DNA of 64,000 nucleotides from Paradesulfitobacterium ferrireducens (GCF_017310645.1 NZ_JAFLRH010000040.1:186001-250000); one strand, 5' to 3'; counted from the stretch's first letter, positions 53,394 to 62,368 are shown. Notes: a model not told the origin generated them from the sequence alone. Numbers and translations are program-made.

Positions 53394-54566
53394 GTGGGAC
53401 GTCGAGCGATTGTGATCGTTCTGGACAGCGTGGGAATCGGAGCTTTGCCCGATGCCCGCGAGTATGGAGATGAAGGCAGCGATACCTTAGGGAATATCGC
53501 TAGAGTGCAGGAAGGGCTTACTCTGCCCAATCTGGAAAAGTTAGGCTTAGGGAATATTAAGCCGCTGCAGGGGGTGAAGCCGGCTTTAGAGCCTGCAGGG
53601 AATTACGGCAAGATGGCAGAAGCTTCCGCGGGCAAGGACACAACCACCGGGCACTGGGAAATGGCCGGGGTCATTCTCAAGCAGGCTTTTCCTACTTTCC
53701 CGCAAGGGTTTCCGGCGGAGTTTATCTCGGAGTTTGAGCAAAAGATCGGACGCCGGGTGATCGGAAATGAAGTGGCTTCCGGGACGGAGATTATCCAGCG
53801 CTTAGGGCCCGAGCATATGAAAACCGGGAAACCGATTGTCTATACATCGGCCGATTCCGTGTTTCAGATTGCAGCCCATGAGCATGTGATTCCGCTGCCG
53901 GAGTTAATGCGCATTTGTACCATAGCCCGGGAAATGCTGGCGGGGGAGCTGAAGGTCGGCCGGGTGATTGCCCGACCCTTTGTGGGTGAGCCGGGGAATT
54001 TCACCCGCACCGCCAACCGCCATGATTTTGCCGTGTCTCCGCCCCACCCCACTTTGCTTGATTATGTGCAGCGGAAAGGGCTGGCTGTGCAGGCGGTTGG
54101 CAAAATCCGCGACATCTTTAACGGCCAGGGTGTTACGGAACATAAGCCCAGTAAGAGCAATGCCGAGGGTGTGGACAAGACCCTGGAATTCATGATGGAG
54201 CACCAAGACGGCTTGATCATGACGAATCTGGTGGATTTCGATATGCTCTACGGGCACCGCAATAATGCTGAGGGGTATGCCGAAGCTTTGAAAGAATTCG
54301 ACCGCAGGCTGCCGGAAATTTTACATAACTTGGAGGATGATGATCTTTTAATCATCACGGCGGACCACGGCTGCGACCCGACCACCTCCAGCACGGATCA
54401 CTCCCGGGAATATGTGCCGCTCTTGGTCTATGGGAAAAAGCTGCGCCGGGGAGTTGATTTAGGAATCAGGAACACTTTTTCCGATGTCGGAGCGACCGTA
54501 GCCGAGTATCTGGAGACGGAAGCCTTTCCCTGGGGGAAAAGTTTCTTTCGATCAATAAGCAGATAA
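53394..54566 (+). CDS. deoB: Phosphopentomutase
   Basis: A 390-residue protein with GTG start at 53394 behind AAGGAGGGATTTC; an upstream start would enter the repeat. Alkaline-phosphatase-superfamily motifs: [37 protein letters not shown] and [11 protein letters not shown]. It interconverts (deoxy)ribose 1- and 5-phosphate. It is followed by punA and pdp, so the operon recycles nucleosides. Confidence 0.96.
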   Translation: MGRRAIVIVLDSVGIGALPDAREYGDEGSDTLGNIARVQEGLTLPNLEKLGLGNIKPLQGVKPALEPAGNYGKMAEASAGKDTTTGHWEMAGVILKQAFPTFPQGFPAEFISEFEQKIGRRVIGNEVASGTEIIQRLGPEHMKTGKPIVYTSADSVFQIAAHEHVIPLPELMRICTIAREMLAGELKVGRVIARPFVGEPGNFTRTANRHDFAVSPPHPTLLDYVQRKGLAVQAVGKIRDIFNGQGVTEHKPSKSNAEGVDKTLEFMMEHQDGLIMTNLVDFDMLYGHRNNAEGYAEALKEFDRRLPEILHNLEDDDLLIITADHGCDPTTSSTDHSREYVPLLVYGKKLRRGVDLGIRNTFSDVGATVAEYLETEAFPWGKSFFRSISR

Positions 54567-54642
54567 CTGAACTCTAAAATAATGTTATATTATAAGAGGC
54601 AAGCTTCCTTGCAGAGCGAATTTCAAAAGGAGTGTGATCATT

Positions 54643-55473
54643 ATGCTGCCGGAGCAGGAGCAAGTGAACCGGTTGGCGGAAACGCGCCGCTTTTTAGTTG
54701 GAAAAACAAATCTAATGCCGGAGATTGGGATCATTCTCGGTTCAGGACTTGGCGGTTTTGCTAGTTTAATTGACGAGAAAACCGTAATTCCCTATAAAGA
54801 GATTCCGCATTTCCCGATTTCTACGGTCGAAGGCCACGCCGGGCAGCTCGTATTCGGCAAGGTCAGCGGGAAAAGCGTTGTCGCCATGCAGGGGCGCTTT
54901 CACTATTATGAAGGGTATAACATGCAGGAAGTGACCTACCCGGTGCGGGTGATGCAAGTCTTAGGCGCCACCGGCTTAATCGTCACCAACGCTTCCGGAG
55001 GGATAAATCCCGCTTACCGGCCGGGTGATCTGGTCTTAATCCGGGATCATATTAACTTAATGGGGGAAAATCCGCTGCGGGGAGCGAATCTTTCAAGCTT
55101 GGGGCCCAGGTTTCCGGACTTGAGTGAAGCCTATGATCTGGAATGGCGGCAAAAAGTCCTGCCCCTGGCGCAGGAACTCGGAATCACCCCGCAAGAGGGA
55201 ATTTATGCGGCCTTAAGCGGGCCCAGCTACGAGAGCCCGGCGGAAATCCGCTACCTGCGGACGATTGGGGCGGACCTTGTCGGGATGTCGACCGTACCGG
55301 AAGTGATTGTCGCCAATCACGGCGGAATGCGGGTACTGGGGATTTCGTGCGTTACCAATATGGCGGCCGGGATTTTGCCGCAGAAGCTCTCGCATGCTGA
55401 GGTAATCGAGACCACCGAGCGCATTGAGAAGCTGTTTGTGCGCTTTATGCAGGCGCTGCTGAGGGTACTGTAG
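54643..55473 (+). CDS. punA: Purine-nucleoside phosphorylase
   Basis: A 276-residue protein from ATG 54643 with AAGGAG 10 bases upstream; the GTG at 54634 is too near. Trimeric PNP motifs: ILGSGLGGFASL, GRFHYYEGY, TNASGGINPAYRPGDLVL and GPSYESPAEIRYLRTIGADLVGMST. It splits purine nucleosides with phosphate to base and (deoxy)ribose-1-phosphate, the substrate of the deoB product. Confidence 0.94.
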   Translation: MLPEQEQVNRLAETRRFLVGKTNLMPEIGIILGSGLGGFASLIDEKTVIPYKEIPHFPISTVEGHAGQLVFGKVSGKSVVAMQGRFHYYEGYNMQEVTYPVRVMQVLGATGLIVTNASGGINPAYRPGDLVLIRDHINLMGENPLRGANLSSLGPRFPDLSEAYDLEWRQKVLPLAQELGITPQEGIYAALSGPSYESPAEIRYLRTIGADLVGMSTVPEVIVANHGGMRVLGISCVTNMAAGILPQKLSHAEVIETTERIEKLFVRFMQALLRVL

Positions 55474-55493
55474 AAAGAATTGGGGATAGAGAT

Positions 55494-56795
55494 ATGCGGA
55501 TGGTTGATCTGATAGAGAAGAAAAGAGATGGGAAAGCGCTTACCCGCGAGGAGATCCGGTTTATCATTGACGGATATGTCGGCGGAGAAATTAAGGACTA
55601 CCAAATGTCAGCCTGGGCGATGGCTGTATTTTACCAGGGCATGAATGCGGAAGAAACGGCGGAATTAACCCTGGCGATGGCCGAAAGCGGGGAACAGCTT
55701 GATCTTTCCACCCTTGAAGGCAAATTCGTAGATAAGCACAGCACGGGCGGAGTCGGAGATAAAACCACCTTAATCCTGGCGCCGATGGTTGCCGCCTGTG
55801 GAGTGCCGGTGGCTAAAATGTCCGGCCGGGGGCTGGGGCATACAGGCGGCACCATAGATAAGCTCTCATCCATTCCCGGCTTCCAAGTTGAACTGGAGCG
55901 GGCAAGCTTTCTATCCCAGGTCGAGCGGATCGGGCTCGCTGTCATGTCCCAATCCGGGAATTTGGTGCCTGCGGATAAAAAGCTTTACGCTTTGCGCGAT
56001 GTGACTGCCACGGTCGATTCCATACCCCTGATCGCATCTTCCATTATGAGCAAAAAGATTGCAGCCGGGGCGCAGGGGATCGTGCTTGACGTCAAATATG
56101 GTTCCGGCGCTTTTATGAAAGACCTGAATGCAGCCCGCACCTTGGCGGAGGCCATGGTGCAGATCGGGAACTCCTTAGGACGGCGGACGGTTGCACTCTT
56201 AAGTGATATGGAGCAGCCTTTGGGCCGGGCTGTGGGCAACAGCCTGGAGGTTTTGGAAGCGATCGACACCCTGCAGGGTCAAGGCCCGGCGGATTTAGTT
56301 GAGGTTTGCCTGGAACTTGGCGCCTGGATGCTGGTTGCCGGCGAGAAAGCCCCGAATGCCGCAGCCGGAATAGAAGTTGTACGGGAAGCCCTTGAAAGCG
56401 GAGCCGCCTGGGAGAAGTTCCTTGAGCTTGTCAAGGTTCAAGGCGGGGATGTGCAAGCGGTACAGGAGAAAAGGTTAGCTGTATCCGCTGAGCGGGTGCC
56501 CTTCCCGGCCCCTCAAGCCGGGTATGTCCAGAAAGTGGATGCGCGGACGGTGGGCAACCTGGCGATGGTACTCGGTGCCGGGCGAGAAACCAAAGAATCA
56601 GCCATTGACCTGGGAGCGGGTGTGATCGTCCGCAAAAAAGCGGGAAAATGGGTAGAAGCCGGGGAAACGCTGCTGGAGCTTTACAGTGCGGACGAGAAGA
56701 AAATGGCTGCGGGCCTAAGCCTTGCCCGCGAAGCCGTGACGCTGGGAGCGGAGCCTCCTGAGCATAAACCGCTAATCGCAGAGGTAATACTTTAG
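55494..56795 (+). CDS. pdp: Pyrimidine-nucleoside phosphorylase
   Basis: A 433-residue protein of standard length. KHSTGGVGDKTTLILAPMVAACGVPVAKMSGRGLGHTGGT is the family phosphate/glycine region, MSKKIAAGAQGIVLDVKYGSGAFM is the second conserved block, and a C-terminal barrel-sandwich domain follows. It cleaves uridine, thymidine and deoxyuridine. Third gene of the nucleoside operon with deoB and punA. A strong hairpin follows its stop. Confidence 0.95.
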   Translation: MRMVDLIEKKRDGKALTREEIRFIIDGYVGGEIKDYQMSAWAMAVFYQGMNAEETAELTLAMAESGEQLDLSTLEGKFVDKHSTGGVGDKTTLILAPMVAACGVPVAKMSGRGLGHTGGTIDKLSSIPGFQVELERASFLSQVERIGLAVMSQSGNLVPADKKLYALRDVTATVDSIPLIASSIMSKKIAAGAQGIVLDVKYGSGAFMKDLNAARTLAEAMVQIGNSLGRRTVALLSDMEQPLGRAVGNSLEVLEAIDTLQGQGPADLVEVCLELGAWMLVAGEKAPNAAAGIEVVREALESGAAWEKFLELVKVQGGDVQAVQEKRLAVSAERVPFPAPQAGYVQKVDARTVGNLAMVLGAGRETKESAIDLGAGVIVRKKAGKWVEAGETLLELYSADEKKMAAGLSLAREAVTLGAEPPEHKPLIAEVIL

Positions 56796-56810
56796 GTCTA
56801 GTTCTCTGTC

Positions 56811-56857
56811 CCCCCGCGTATGGTGTAGGAGAAAGCTTACGCGGGGGTGTCTTTTTT
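56811..56857 (+). terminator. Terminator at the start of the next gene
   Basis: CCCCCGCGTA (56811-56820) pairs perfectly with TACGCGGGGG (56838-56847), followed by TGTCTTTTTT. The right arm also holds the ribosome-site-like GGGGG of the CoA-binding gene, and the T tract runs into its TTG. Confidence 0.75.
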
Positions 56858-57338
56858 GGCACGCGAGAAGAAGATATATACTCTGGCAGAAGGGCTGACA
56901 ACTGCCCAAAGCTTTGCGGTCCTGGGCAGCGAAGAAAAGTTCAAACGCCATAAACACGCTTGGCAGGTCTGGCGAACCTTAAAAGAATTTGGATGTAAGG
57001 TTTATCCGGTGGCTGCTGGAATCAAGCGGCTGGACGGGTTTAAGTTTTATGCCGGTTTGAAGGAGCTGGAAGGGAAAGTGGATGTGGTTGTTCCCTGTCT
57101 CCTACCGCCGGATGCTCCTACGTTGGTGGAAGACGCAATGGCGGCCGGGGCGAAATATATTTGGTTTCAGGAGCAGACCTGGGCTCCGGAATTTGAGGAT
57201 AAGTGCCAAGAAGCGGGAATAATACCAGTACAGGGGTGTGTGCTGAAGCATAAAATCTATCGCAAGCCGTGGGGATTCTTGCATCCCTGCTATTGGCACG
57301 GTCTCCATGCGAGTAAAGCGGTAAGCCGGAGGTTTTAG
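56856..57338 (+). CDS. CoA-binding domain protein (YccU-like)
   Basis: A 160-residue protein. TTG 56856 is the preferred start because the G-rich site in the hairpin arm is about 8 bases upstream; GTG 56847 is an alternative. The Rossmann-like fold has SFAVLGSEEKFKRHKHAWQV, GCKVYPVAAGIKRLDGFKFY, and VPCLLPPDAPTLVEDAMAAGAKYIWFQ. This resembles small CoA-binding (CoA_binding_2) proteins. No function known. The start lies in the terminator of pdp. Confidence 0.65.
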   Translation: MAREKKIYTLAEGLTTAQSFAVLGSEEKFKRHKHAWQVWRTLKEFGCKVYPVAAGIKRLDGFKFYAGLKELEGKVDVVVPCLLPPDAPTLVEDAMAAGAKYIWFQEQTWAPEFEDKCQEAGIIPVQGCVLKHKIYRKPWGFLHPCYWHGLHASKAVSRRF

Positions 57339-57358
57339 AACTCCGGCTTTTTTCTTTT
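57323..57358 (+). terminator. Rho-independent terminator after the CoA-binding gene
   Basis: AAGCCGGAG (57323-57331) pairs with CTCCGGCTT (57341-57349), then a T-rich tail. The stop codon of the gene is in its loop. Confidence 0.8.
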
Positions 57359-57360
57359 TT

Positions 57361-57389
57361 CGATAGATTTTCTGTTTCCGGGAATAATA
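57361..57389 (+). promoter_or_regulatory. Possible sigma-F/G-type promoter for dacF
   Basis: CGATA (57361-57365) and GGGAATAATA (57380-57389) resemble GYATA and GGnnAnAATA with 14 bases between. dacF is in the sigma-F regulon in B. subtilis. Partial consensus only. Confidence 0.35.
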
Positions 57390-57419
57390 ATCATATCAAT
57401 TGTTTGAGGAGGGTGTAAG

Positions 57420-58562
57420 ATGCGCAATAAGCTTGCAGTCATGTTAGCGTTGGTGCTTGCCTTAAACCTCGGGGTAGCGGTGCAGCCTGCATTTGCGGCC
57501 GAGATCGAGACGGAGGCGACCAGCGCTATTTTAATGGATGCCGCGACCGGCAAAATTCTGTATGAAAAAGATCCTCATAAAGAACTGCCTCCTGCCAGTG
57601 TCACCAAGCTCATGACATTACTTGTGGCGGCGGATGCGATTGAGAGCGGGAGAGTAAAGCTAACGGATAAAGTGACAGCCAGTGAGAAAGCCTGCAGTCT
57701 CGGAGGGTCGCAAATCTATCTTGAACCCGGAGAAACGTTCTCCCTTGAAGAAATGCTGATTGCGATTGCGGTTGGATCTGCCAATGATGCCTGTGTTGCG
57801 GCAGCTGAACATATCAGTGGCACCCACGAAGCCTATGTTGAAGAAATGAATAAAAAAGCTCAGGAGCTGGGTCTGCAGCATACTCATTTTGTCAACAGCT
57901 ACGGCCTCCCGGCTGACGGACACTATACCAGCGCCTATGACCTGGCTGTCATGGGGCGGGAAGCTTTGAAATACCCACTGATCCGAAAATTAACCAGCAT
58001 GAAAGAATATGACCTGCGCGGCGGCCAATTTAAGCTCTGGAATACCAATAAGCTCTTGTGGTGGTATCAGGGAGCGGATGGTTTCAAGACCGGTTGGACC
58101 AATGAAGCCAAGTATTGCCTGGCCTCAACCGTGGAGCGGGACGGCTTGCGCCTGATTGCCGTGGTGATGGGTGTGCCTCAACCCCGGGGGCATTTTGCCG
58201 AGTCTATGAAAATCTATAATTACGGCTTTGCTAAATATACATTCAAAGAATTTGCCCCCGCCAAGTCGAAACAAGGAACGGTACTTGTGCGCAAAGGGAA
58301 TGGGGCCGTGATCAATGCCGTAACCGAAAAACCATTGGGAGTGACCGTGGAAAAGGGTAAAGATAAAAAATTCTGGGTTGAGACGAAGCTTAACCCAGAA
58401 ATAACAGCCCCGGTGCAACAAGGGCAAAAAGTAGGGGAAATCTTGCTTTACCTGGATGATCAAGTGCAGGCTTCTGTAAACTTAGTCGCAGAAACCGCAG
58501 TCCCGCGTGCAGGGTTGTATCAGCAGTTAACCCAAACTTTAAAATCGGTGCTCGGTTTTTAA
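57420..58562 (+). CDS. dacF: D-alanyl-D-alanine carboxypeptidase DacF
   Basis: A 380-residue penicillin-binding protein. Signal peptide ends AFA-AE near residue 26. Catalytic Ser60-xx-Lys63 in PASVTKLM, SAN in VGSANDA, and KTG in DGFKTGWTNEAK. C-terminal domain typical of D,D-carboxypeptidases (residues ~290-370). GAGGAGGG precedes the ATG. In B. subtilis dacF is upstream of and co-directional with spoIIA; here it faces it tail to tail. Confidence 0.94.
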   Translation: MRNKLAVMLALVLALNLGVAVQPAFAAEIETEATSAILMDAATGKILYEKDPHKELPPASVTKLMTLLVAADAIESGRVKLTDKVTASEKACSLGGSQIYLEPGETFSLEEMLIAIAVGSANDACVAAAEHISGTHEAYVEEMNKKAQELGLQHTHFVNSYGLPADGHYTSAYDLAVMGREALKYPLIRKLTSMKEYDLRGGQFKLWNTNKLLWWYQGADGFKTGWTNEAKYCLASTVERDGLRLIAVVMGVPQPRGHFAESMKIYNYGFAKYTFKEFAPAKSKQGTVLVRKGNGAVINAVTEKPLGVTVEKGKDKKFWVETKLNPEITAPVQQGQKVGEILLYLDDQVQASVNLVAETAVPRAGLYQQLTQTLKSVLGF

Positions 58563-58579
58563 GAATCTCCTACCACACT

Positions 58580-59371
58580 CTAAGAACTCCGCGGCGGCTC
58601 GGGTACTTGCATCAGTTGGCGGATGCGGTGCAGGGCCGCCCGTTCAATGCGCGAGATTTGGACCTGGGAAAGTTTGAGTTGTGCTGCAATTTCGCTCTGA
58701 GTCTTGTCTTCAAAAAAGCGCATGAGCAGAACTTTCTTTTCCCGCTCAGGGAGTTTATCCAGGACTTCTTTGAGCGCAATTTTTTCAAACCAGCTGCTCT
58801 CCTGGTCTTTTTCCTGAGTCAACTGGTCGAGGACGTAAATTGGATCGGAGTCGTCCTGGTAAAGGGTGTCGTGAATGGAGGTCGGGCTTTGCACCGCTTC
58901 CAGCGCAGCCACGATTTCTTCCCGGTCCACTCCGATATTCTGCGCGATTTCTCCGATGGTGGGATCACGTCCAAGCGTGGCGGACAGCTGATCACGGGCG
59001 CGGTTTACTTTGTACACTAATTCTTTATAGGAGCGGGGCACTTTGACAGGATGATCATCCCTCAAAAATCTCCGGATTTCTCCGATAATCATGGGCACGG
59101 CATAAGTGGAGAATTTAACTCCATAACTAAAGTCGAATTTGTCAATCGCTTTGATGAGGCCAATGGTGCCGATCTGAAAAAGGTCTTCGATTTCATACCC
59201 GCGGTGGGCGAAGCGTTGCACCAGATTAAAAATTAGTTTAAGGTTGCAGTTAATTAATCTTTCCCTGGCTTCCTGATCTCCTTCGCGCGCCGCCCTGAGT
59301 AACTTCATCATCTCATCGTCGGAGAGGAGTGGGAAACGGGGCAGGTTCATTTCTGTTAAGCGTTGGATCAT
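58580..59371 (-). CDS. sigF: RNA polymerase sigma factor SigF
   Basis: A 263-residue sigma-70 factor of the sporulation type with regions 2 (RLINCNLKLIFNLVQRFAHRGYEIEDLFQIGTIGLIKAIDKF) and 3/4 (C-terminal LSQVQISRIERAALHRIRQLM). Third gene of the minus-strand spoIIAA-AB-sigF operon. GGAGGAAAAGAT precedes its ATG. It is the first forespore-specific sigma. It is held by SpoIIAB until SpoIIAA frees it. Confidence 0.96.
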   Translation of the reverse strand: MIQRLTEMNLPRFPLLSDDEMMKLLRAAREGDQEARERLINCNLKLIFNLVQRFAHRGYEIEDLFQIGTIGLIKAIDKFDFSYGVKFSTYAVPMIIGEIRRFLRDDHPVKVPRSYKELVYKVNRARDQLSATLGRDPTIGEIAQNIGVDREEIVAALEAVQSPTSIHDTLYQDDSDPIYVLDQLTQEKDQESSWFEKIALKEVLDKLPEREKKVLLMRFFEDKTQSEIAAQLKLSQVQISRIERAALHRIRQLMQVPEPPRSS

Positions 59372-59382
59372 ATCTTTTCCTC

Positions 59383-59820
59383 CTAATGCGAGGAGGGCTT
59401 GGTGCGGTCAAGAAACTTCACCATGGTGACCGTGGTGCCGTTGTTCACAACGGATTCAACCTGAAGATCATCCATGAACGATTGCATGAACACAAACCCT
59501 AACCCCATCCGCTCCGGATCCGTGCTGTAAGCCGGCTGCAGTGCCTGCTCAATGTCCGGGATACCGCAGCCGTTGTCTTTGACTGTGATTTTTAGGGCTT
59601 CGGGATCAATATCCAGGGTTAGATGGACAATATGGCCGGGTTCATTGTGATACCCGTGAATAATGGCATTGGAAACAGCCTCTGAAACGACAACTTTCAG
59701 CTCTTCGATATCGTTGAGGGAAAGATCGAGCTGGGCCGCAACAGAAGCGATTAACATGCGGGCAATACTTACATTTTCAGCGAGACTGGTAAACTTAAGC
59801 GTTAACTGGTTGCTTTTCAT
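59383..59820 (-). CDS. spoIIAB: Anti-sigma F factor / serine kinase SpoIIAB
   Basis: A 145-residue GHKL-type ATPase. N box VSEAVSNAIIHGYHNEPG, G1 box VKDNGCGIPDIEQAL and the G2 stretch GLGFVFMQSFMDDLQVES are visible. It phosphorylates SpoIIAA and binds sigma F. Starts only four bases after the spoIIAA stop and ends 11 bases before sigF. Confidence 0.96.
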   Translation of the reverse strand: MKSNQLTLKFTSLAENVSIARMLIASVAAQLDLSLNDIEELKVVVSEAVSNAIIHGYHNEPGHIVHLTLDIDPEALKITVKDNGCGIPDIEQALQPAYSTDPERMGLGFVFMQSFMDDLQVESVVNNGTTVTMVKFLDRTKPSSH

Positions 59821-59823
59821 CCT

Positions 59824-60168
59824 TTAAGCTCCCCTTCCTTCTTCCGATGCCAGAGTTTCATCGGGATAAAAATTAATGATTTTCGGCAGACCGGATAATT
59901 CCATGATTTTGAAGATATGAGTCGGGACATTCGTGATTTTCAGCTTGCCGCCTAAAGGTAAAAGTTTCTTATAGCGGCCGAGCAGAACTCCCAAACCTGA
60001 GCTGTCAATAAATTGGACGTCCTGAAGATTGAGGATAACGGTGCGGACACCCCGCTTGTCGATCTCGGTGTCAATTGCCACGCGCAAAGAATCGGCCGTT
60101 CTTAAGTCGAGATCCCCTTTCAAGCGCAAAAGCAGCGTTTGGCGCTCGAGTTTTTTCTCAAACTGCAT
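59824..60168 (-). CDS. spoIIAA: Anti-sigma F factor antagonist SpoIIAA
   Basis: The ATG at 60168 is taken as start because GGGGGAG lies just upstream; a longer reading to 60219 adds 17 residues. The 114-residue STAS protein has the phospho-site Ser57 in FIDSSGLGVLLGRY. Dephosphorylated SpoIIAA removes SpoIIAB from sigma F. First gene of the operon. Confidence 0.95.
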   Translation of the reverse strand: MQFEKKLERQTLLLRLKGDLDLRTADSLRVAIDTEIDKRGVRTVILNLQDVQFIDSSGLGVLLGRYKKLLPLGGKLKITNVPTHIFKIMELSGLPKIINFYPDETLASEEGRGA

Positions 60169-60201
60169 GGTCACTCCCCCTGTTGAACAATTCTCCCTAA
60201 A

Positions 60202-60230
60202 GAATTCGACGACATCCATAATTTTCCTGC
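60202..60230 (-). promoter_or_regulatory. Sigma-H promoter of the spoIIA operon
   Basis: Read on the minus strand: GCAGGAAAA (60230-60222) fits RnAGGAwWW, then 11 bases, then GTCGAATTC (60210-60202) fitting RnnGAATwW in eight of nine places. It lies 34 bases before the spoIIAA ATG. In B. subtilis this operon is also sigma-H driven. Confidence 0.75.
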
Positions 60231-60253
60231 TAGCCTTACAGGAAAATATTTAC

Positions 60254-60283
60254 GTATAAACCGCCGGTTCCAGAATCATACTA
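60254..60283 (+). promoter_or_regulatory. Sigma-G-type promoter of the spoVA operon
   Basis: GTATA (60254-60258) and CATACTA (60277-60283) match the sigma-G/F pattern, with 18 bases between. It drives the + strand, divergent from the sigma-H promoter of spoIIA. The spoVAC ATG follows 53 bases later. Confidence 0.65.
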
Positions 60284-60335
60284 AAGATTAGTTTTCCTTA
60301 ACGTGAAAACGGCATTGGAAAGGAGGAGGGACAAA

Positions 60336-60809
60336 ATGGCCAGCCAAAATCTGCGTCAGCCGACGATTGGAGTGACTCCGGATGAGTATCAGAATCTGAG
60401 TAAGCAATTTACACCCAAGCCTACGGTGGTGAAGAATACGGTGCGGGCTTTTTTCATCGGGGGCCTAATTTGCGCCATAGGTCAGGTCATGATTAATCTG
60501 ATGGTTATGGGCGGAATGGCATTGACCCAGGCTCAGACCGTTGCCACAGCCGTGTTAATTTTCTTGGGAACCTTGCTCACCGGTTTGGGCGTATATGACG
60601 AGATTGCCAGATTTGGAGGGGCGGGTGCCTTTATTCCGGTCACGGGATTTGCGAATTCCATCGTATCCCCGGCCCTTGAATTTAAGCGCGAGGGGTATGT
60701 GGCCGGGGTAGGGTCACGTCTGTTTATGGTGGCCGGACCGGTTTTGGTCTATGGCATTTCCACCTCAATTCTTGTAGGTTTAATTTATTACCTGCTTCTA
60801 ATTTTCTAG
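60336..60809 (+). CDS. spoVAC: Stage V sporulation protein AC
   Basis: A 157-residue polytopic protein from ATG 60336 with AAAGGAGGAGGGACAAA before it. Four or so hydrophobic spans after residue 40. Central GVYDEIARFGGAGAFIPVTGFANSIVSPALEFKREGYV is the SpoVAC/AE core. It is part of the channel that loads dipicolinic acid into the forespore. Confidence 0.94.
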   Translation: MASQNLRQPTIGVTPDEYQNLSKQFTPKPTVVKNTVRAFFIGGLICAIGQVMINLMVMGGMALTQAQTVATAVLIFLGTLLTGLGVYDEIARFGGAGAFIPVTGFANSIVSPALEFKREGYVAGVGSRLFMVAGPVLVYGISTSILVGLIYYLLLIF

Positions 60810-60827
60810 ACCTGGGGGTGATGCGGC

Positions 60828-61835
60828 TTGAACTTAAAGCGTGTTGGGAATCAGACGGTGGTCTTTGGCATGCCGCCGGTCATTTTGGCTTCGTATACTG
60901 TCGTCGGTCCAAAGGAAGGTCAGGGTCCCCTGGGTACAACCTTTGATGAGGTTTGGACAGATAATATACATGGTGAAAAATCGTGGGAGCGGGCAGAGAG
61001 TAAGCTTTTGGAAACGGCGATGCAAGGGGCATTGAAGCAGTCCGGGCTAAATCCGGAGCACGTGGATTATATGCTGGCCGGAGATTTGCTGAATCAGATC
61101 ATTTCCTCTAATTTCAGCGCCCGTACCATGGCCTTGCCCTACATAGGGCTTTATGGCGCTTGTTCAACCATGGCCCTAAGTATGGCTGTTGGAAGCATGC
61201 TGATTGACGGCCAGTTCGCACGCAATGTTCTGGTGGGGGTATCCAGCCATCATGAAACGGCTGAACGCCAATACCGCCTGCCTACAGAGCAGGGAATGCA
61301 AAGACCCATGAGTGCCCAGTGGACAGTGACGGGTGCGGGAAGTTTGGTCCTGGGGCAGAGCGGCGCTGGGCCGAGAATTACGGCTGCTACCATCGGCAGG
61401 GTGCTTGATTATGGAGAAAAAGATACCGCCAATATGGGCGCAGCGATGGCCCCAGCTGTAACTGACACTTTAGTAAATCACTTTAATGATCTTAATCGAA
61501 AGCCCCAGGATTACGATCTCATTGCCTCCGGTGATTTAGGAATGGTTGGATTGGCCCTGTCTCAGGAACTCTTAAAACGCAGCGGCATAACCTCCGGACC
61601 CGAATTCACGGATTGCGGGGTGCTAATCTATGACAAAAACCAAGACGTGCATGCGGGAGCCAGCGGGTGCGCCTGCTCCGCGGTGGTATTTGCGGGTAAT
61701 ATCATGCAGCGGTTAAAGGCCGGGGAACTGAAGAGGGTTCTCTTGGTTGGAAGCGGAGCTTTACACAGTCCGACTTCCCAGCAGCAAGGGGAGTCCATTC
61801 CCGGAATCGGGCATGCAGTCGTGATTGAGGCGTAA
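60828..61835 (+). CDS. spoVAD: Stage V sporulation protein AD
   Basis: A 335-residue thiolase-like protein. TTG start after GGGGGTGATGCGGC. LASYTVVGPKEGQGPLG and YGACSTMALSMAVGSMLIDGQFA are typical; it has the fold of ketoacyl synthases but lacks their catalytic Cys chemistry and binds DPA. It is soluble and acts with AC and AE. Confidence 0.94.
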   Translation: MNLKRVGNQTVVFGMPPVILASYTVVGPKEGQGPLGTTFDEVWTDNIHGEKSWERAESKLLETAMQGALKQSGLNPEHVDYMLAGDLLNQIISSNFSARTMALPYIGLYGACSTMALSMAVGSMLIDGQFARNVLVGVSSHHETAERQYRLPTEQGMQRPMSAQWTVTGAGSLVLGQSGAGPRITAATIGRVLDYGEKDTANMGAAMAPAVTDTLVNHFNDLNRKPQDYDLIASGDLGMVGLALSQELLKRSGITSGPEFTDCGVLIYDKNQDVHAGASGCACSAVVFAGNIMQRLKAGELKRVLLVGSGALHSPTSQQQGESIPGIGHAVVIEA

Positions 61836-61849
61836 AGGGGGCATAGACA

Positions 61850-62212
61850 ATGTTTGAAATGGTGATTCCGGCGTTCATTGTCGGTGGGCTTATTTGCGTA
61901 ATCGGTCAGCTTCTCATGGATCTGACCAAGCCTTCTTTCACTCCTGCTCATATGATGGTAGTCTTTGTCACCGGCGGGGCCATCTTGGGAGCCTTCGGCT
62001 GGTATACTCCATTGGTAAAAATCTCCGGAGCCGGGGCCATGGTTCCTTTATCCGGGTTTGGCTACAGCCTTTCCAAAGGGGCTATGGAAGCTGTGCGTCA
62101 AACCGGGCTGATCGGGGCTTTTTCCGGCGGAGTGCAGGCTACGGCAGTCGGGATTGCGGCGGCAGTGCTTTTCGGGTATTTGGTGTCGGTGACGTTTAAT
62201 CCGAAAGGGTGA
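61850..62212 (+). CDS. spoVAE: Stage V sporulation protein AE (SpoVAEB)
   Basis: A 120-residue protein with four hydrophobic spans and the same GAFGWYTPLVKISGAGAMVPLSGFGYSLSKGAMEAV core as SpoVAC. It completes the C-D-E DPA channel set. The gap before spoVAF has degenerate repeats at 62213-62348. It has no downstream terminator. Confidence 0.93.
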   Translation: MFEMVIPAFIVGGLICVIGQLLMDLTKPSFTPAHMMVVFVTGGAILGAFGWYTPLVKISGAGAMVPLSGFGYSLSKGAMEAVRQTGLIGAFSGGVQATAVGIAAAVLFGYLVSVTFNPKG

Positions 62213-62348
62213 CGGGAGACAGGAGACAGGAGTCAGGAGTCAGAATGAGATAGCTTAATCGTGGGTCTTTTTAGCTGGACTTTTAAGAGCACGGCAAAGC
62301 GTGGCATGATCATCTACTGATTACTGAATTCTGAGTACTGAATACTGC
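62213..62348. repeat. Degenerate short repeats between spoVAE and spoVAF
   Basis: GGAGACAGGAGACAGGAGTCAGGAGTCAG at 62215-62243 is a short tandem array, and ACTGAATTCTGAGTACTGAATACTG at 62326-62347 is an imperfect palindrome related to the repeats before efp (10965-11012). No gene is present in this 156-base gap, but the spoVAF ribosome site lies at its end. Confidence 0.5.
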
Positions 62349-62368
62349 TGAAAGGAGGGGATTCGTTA

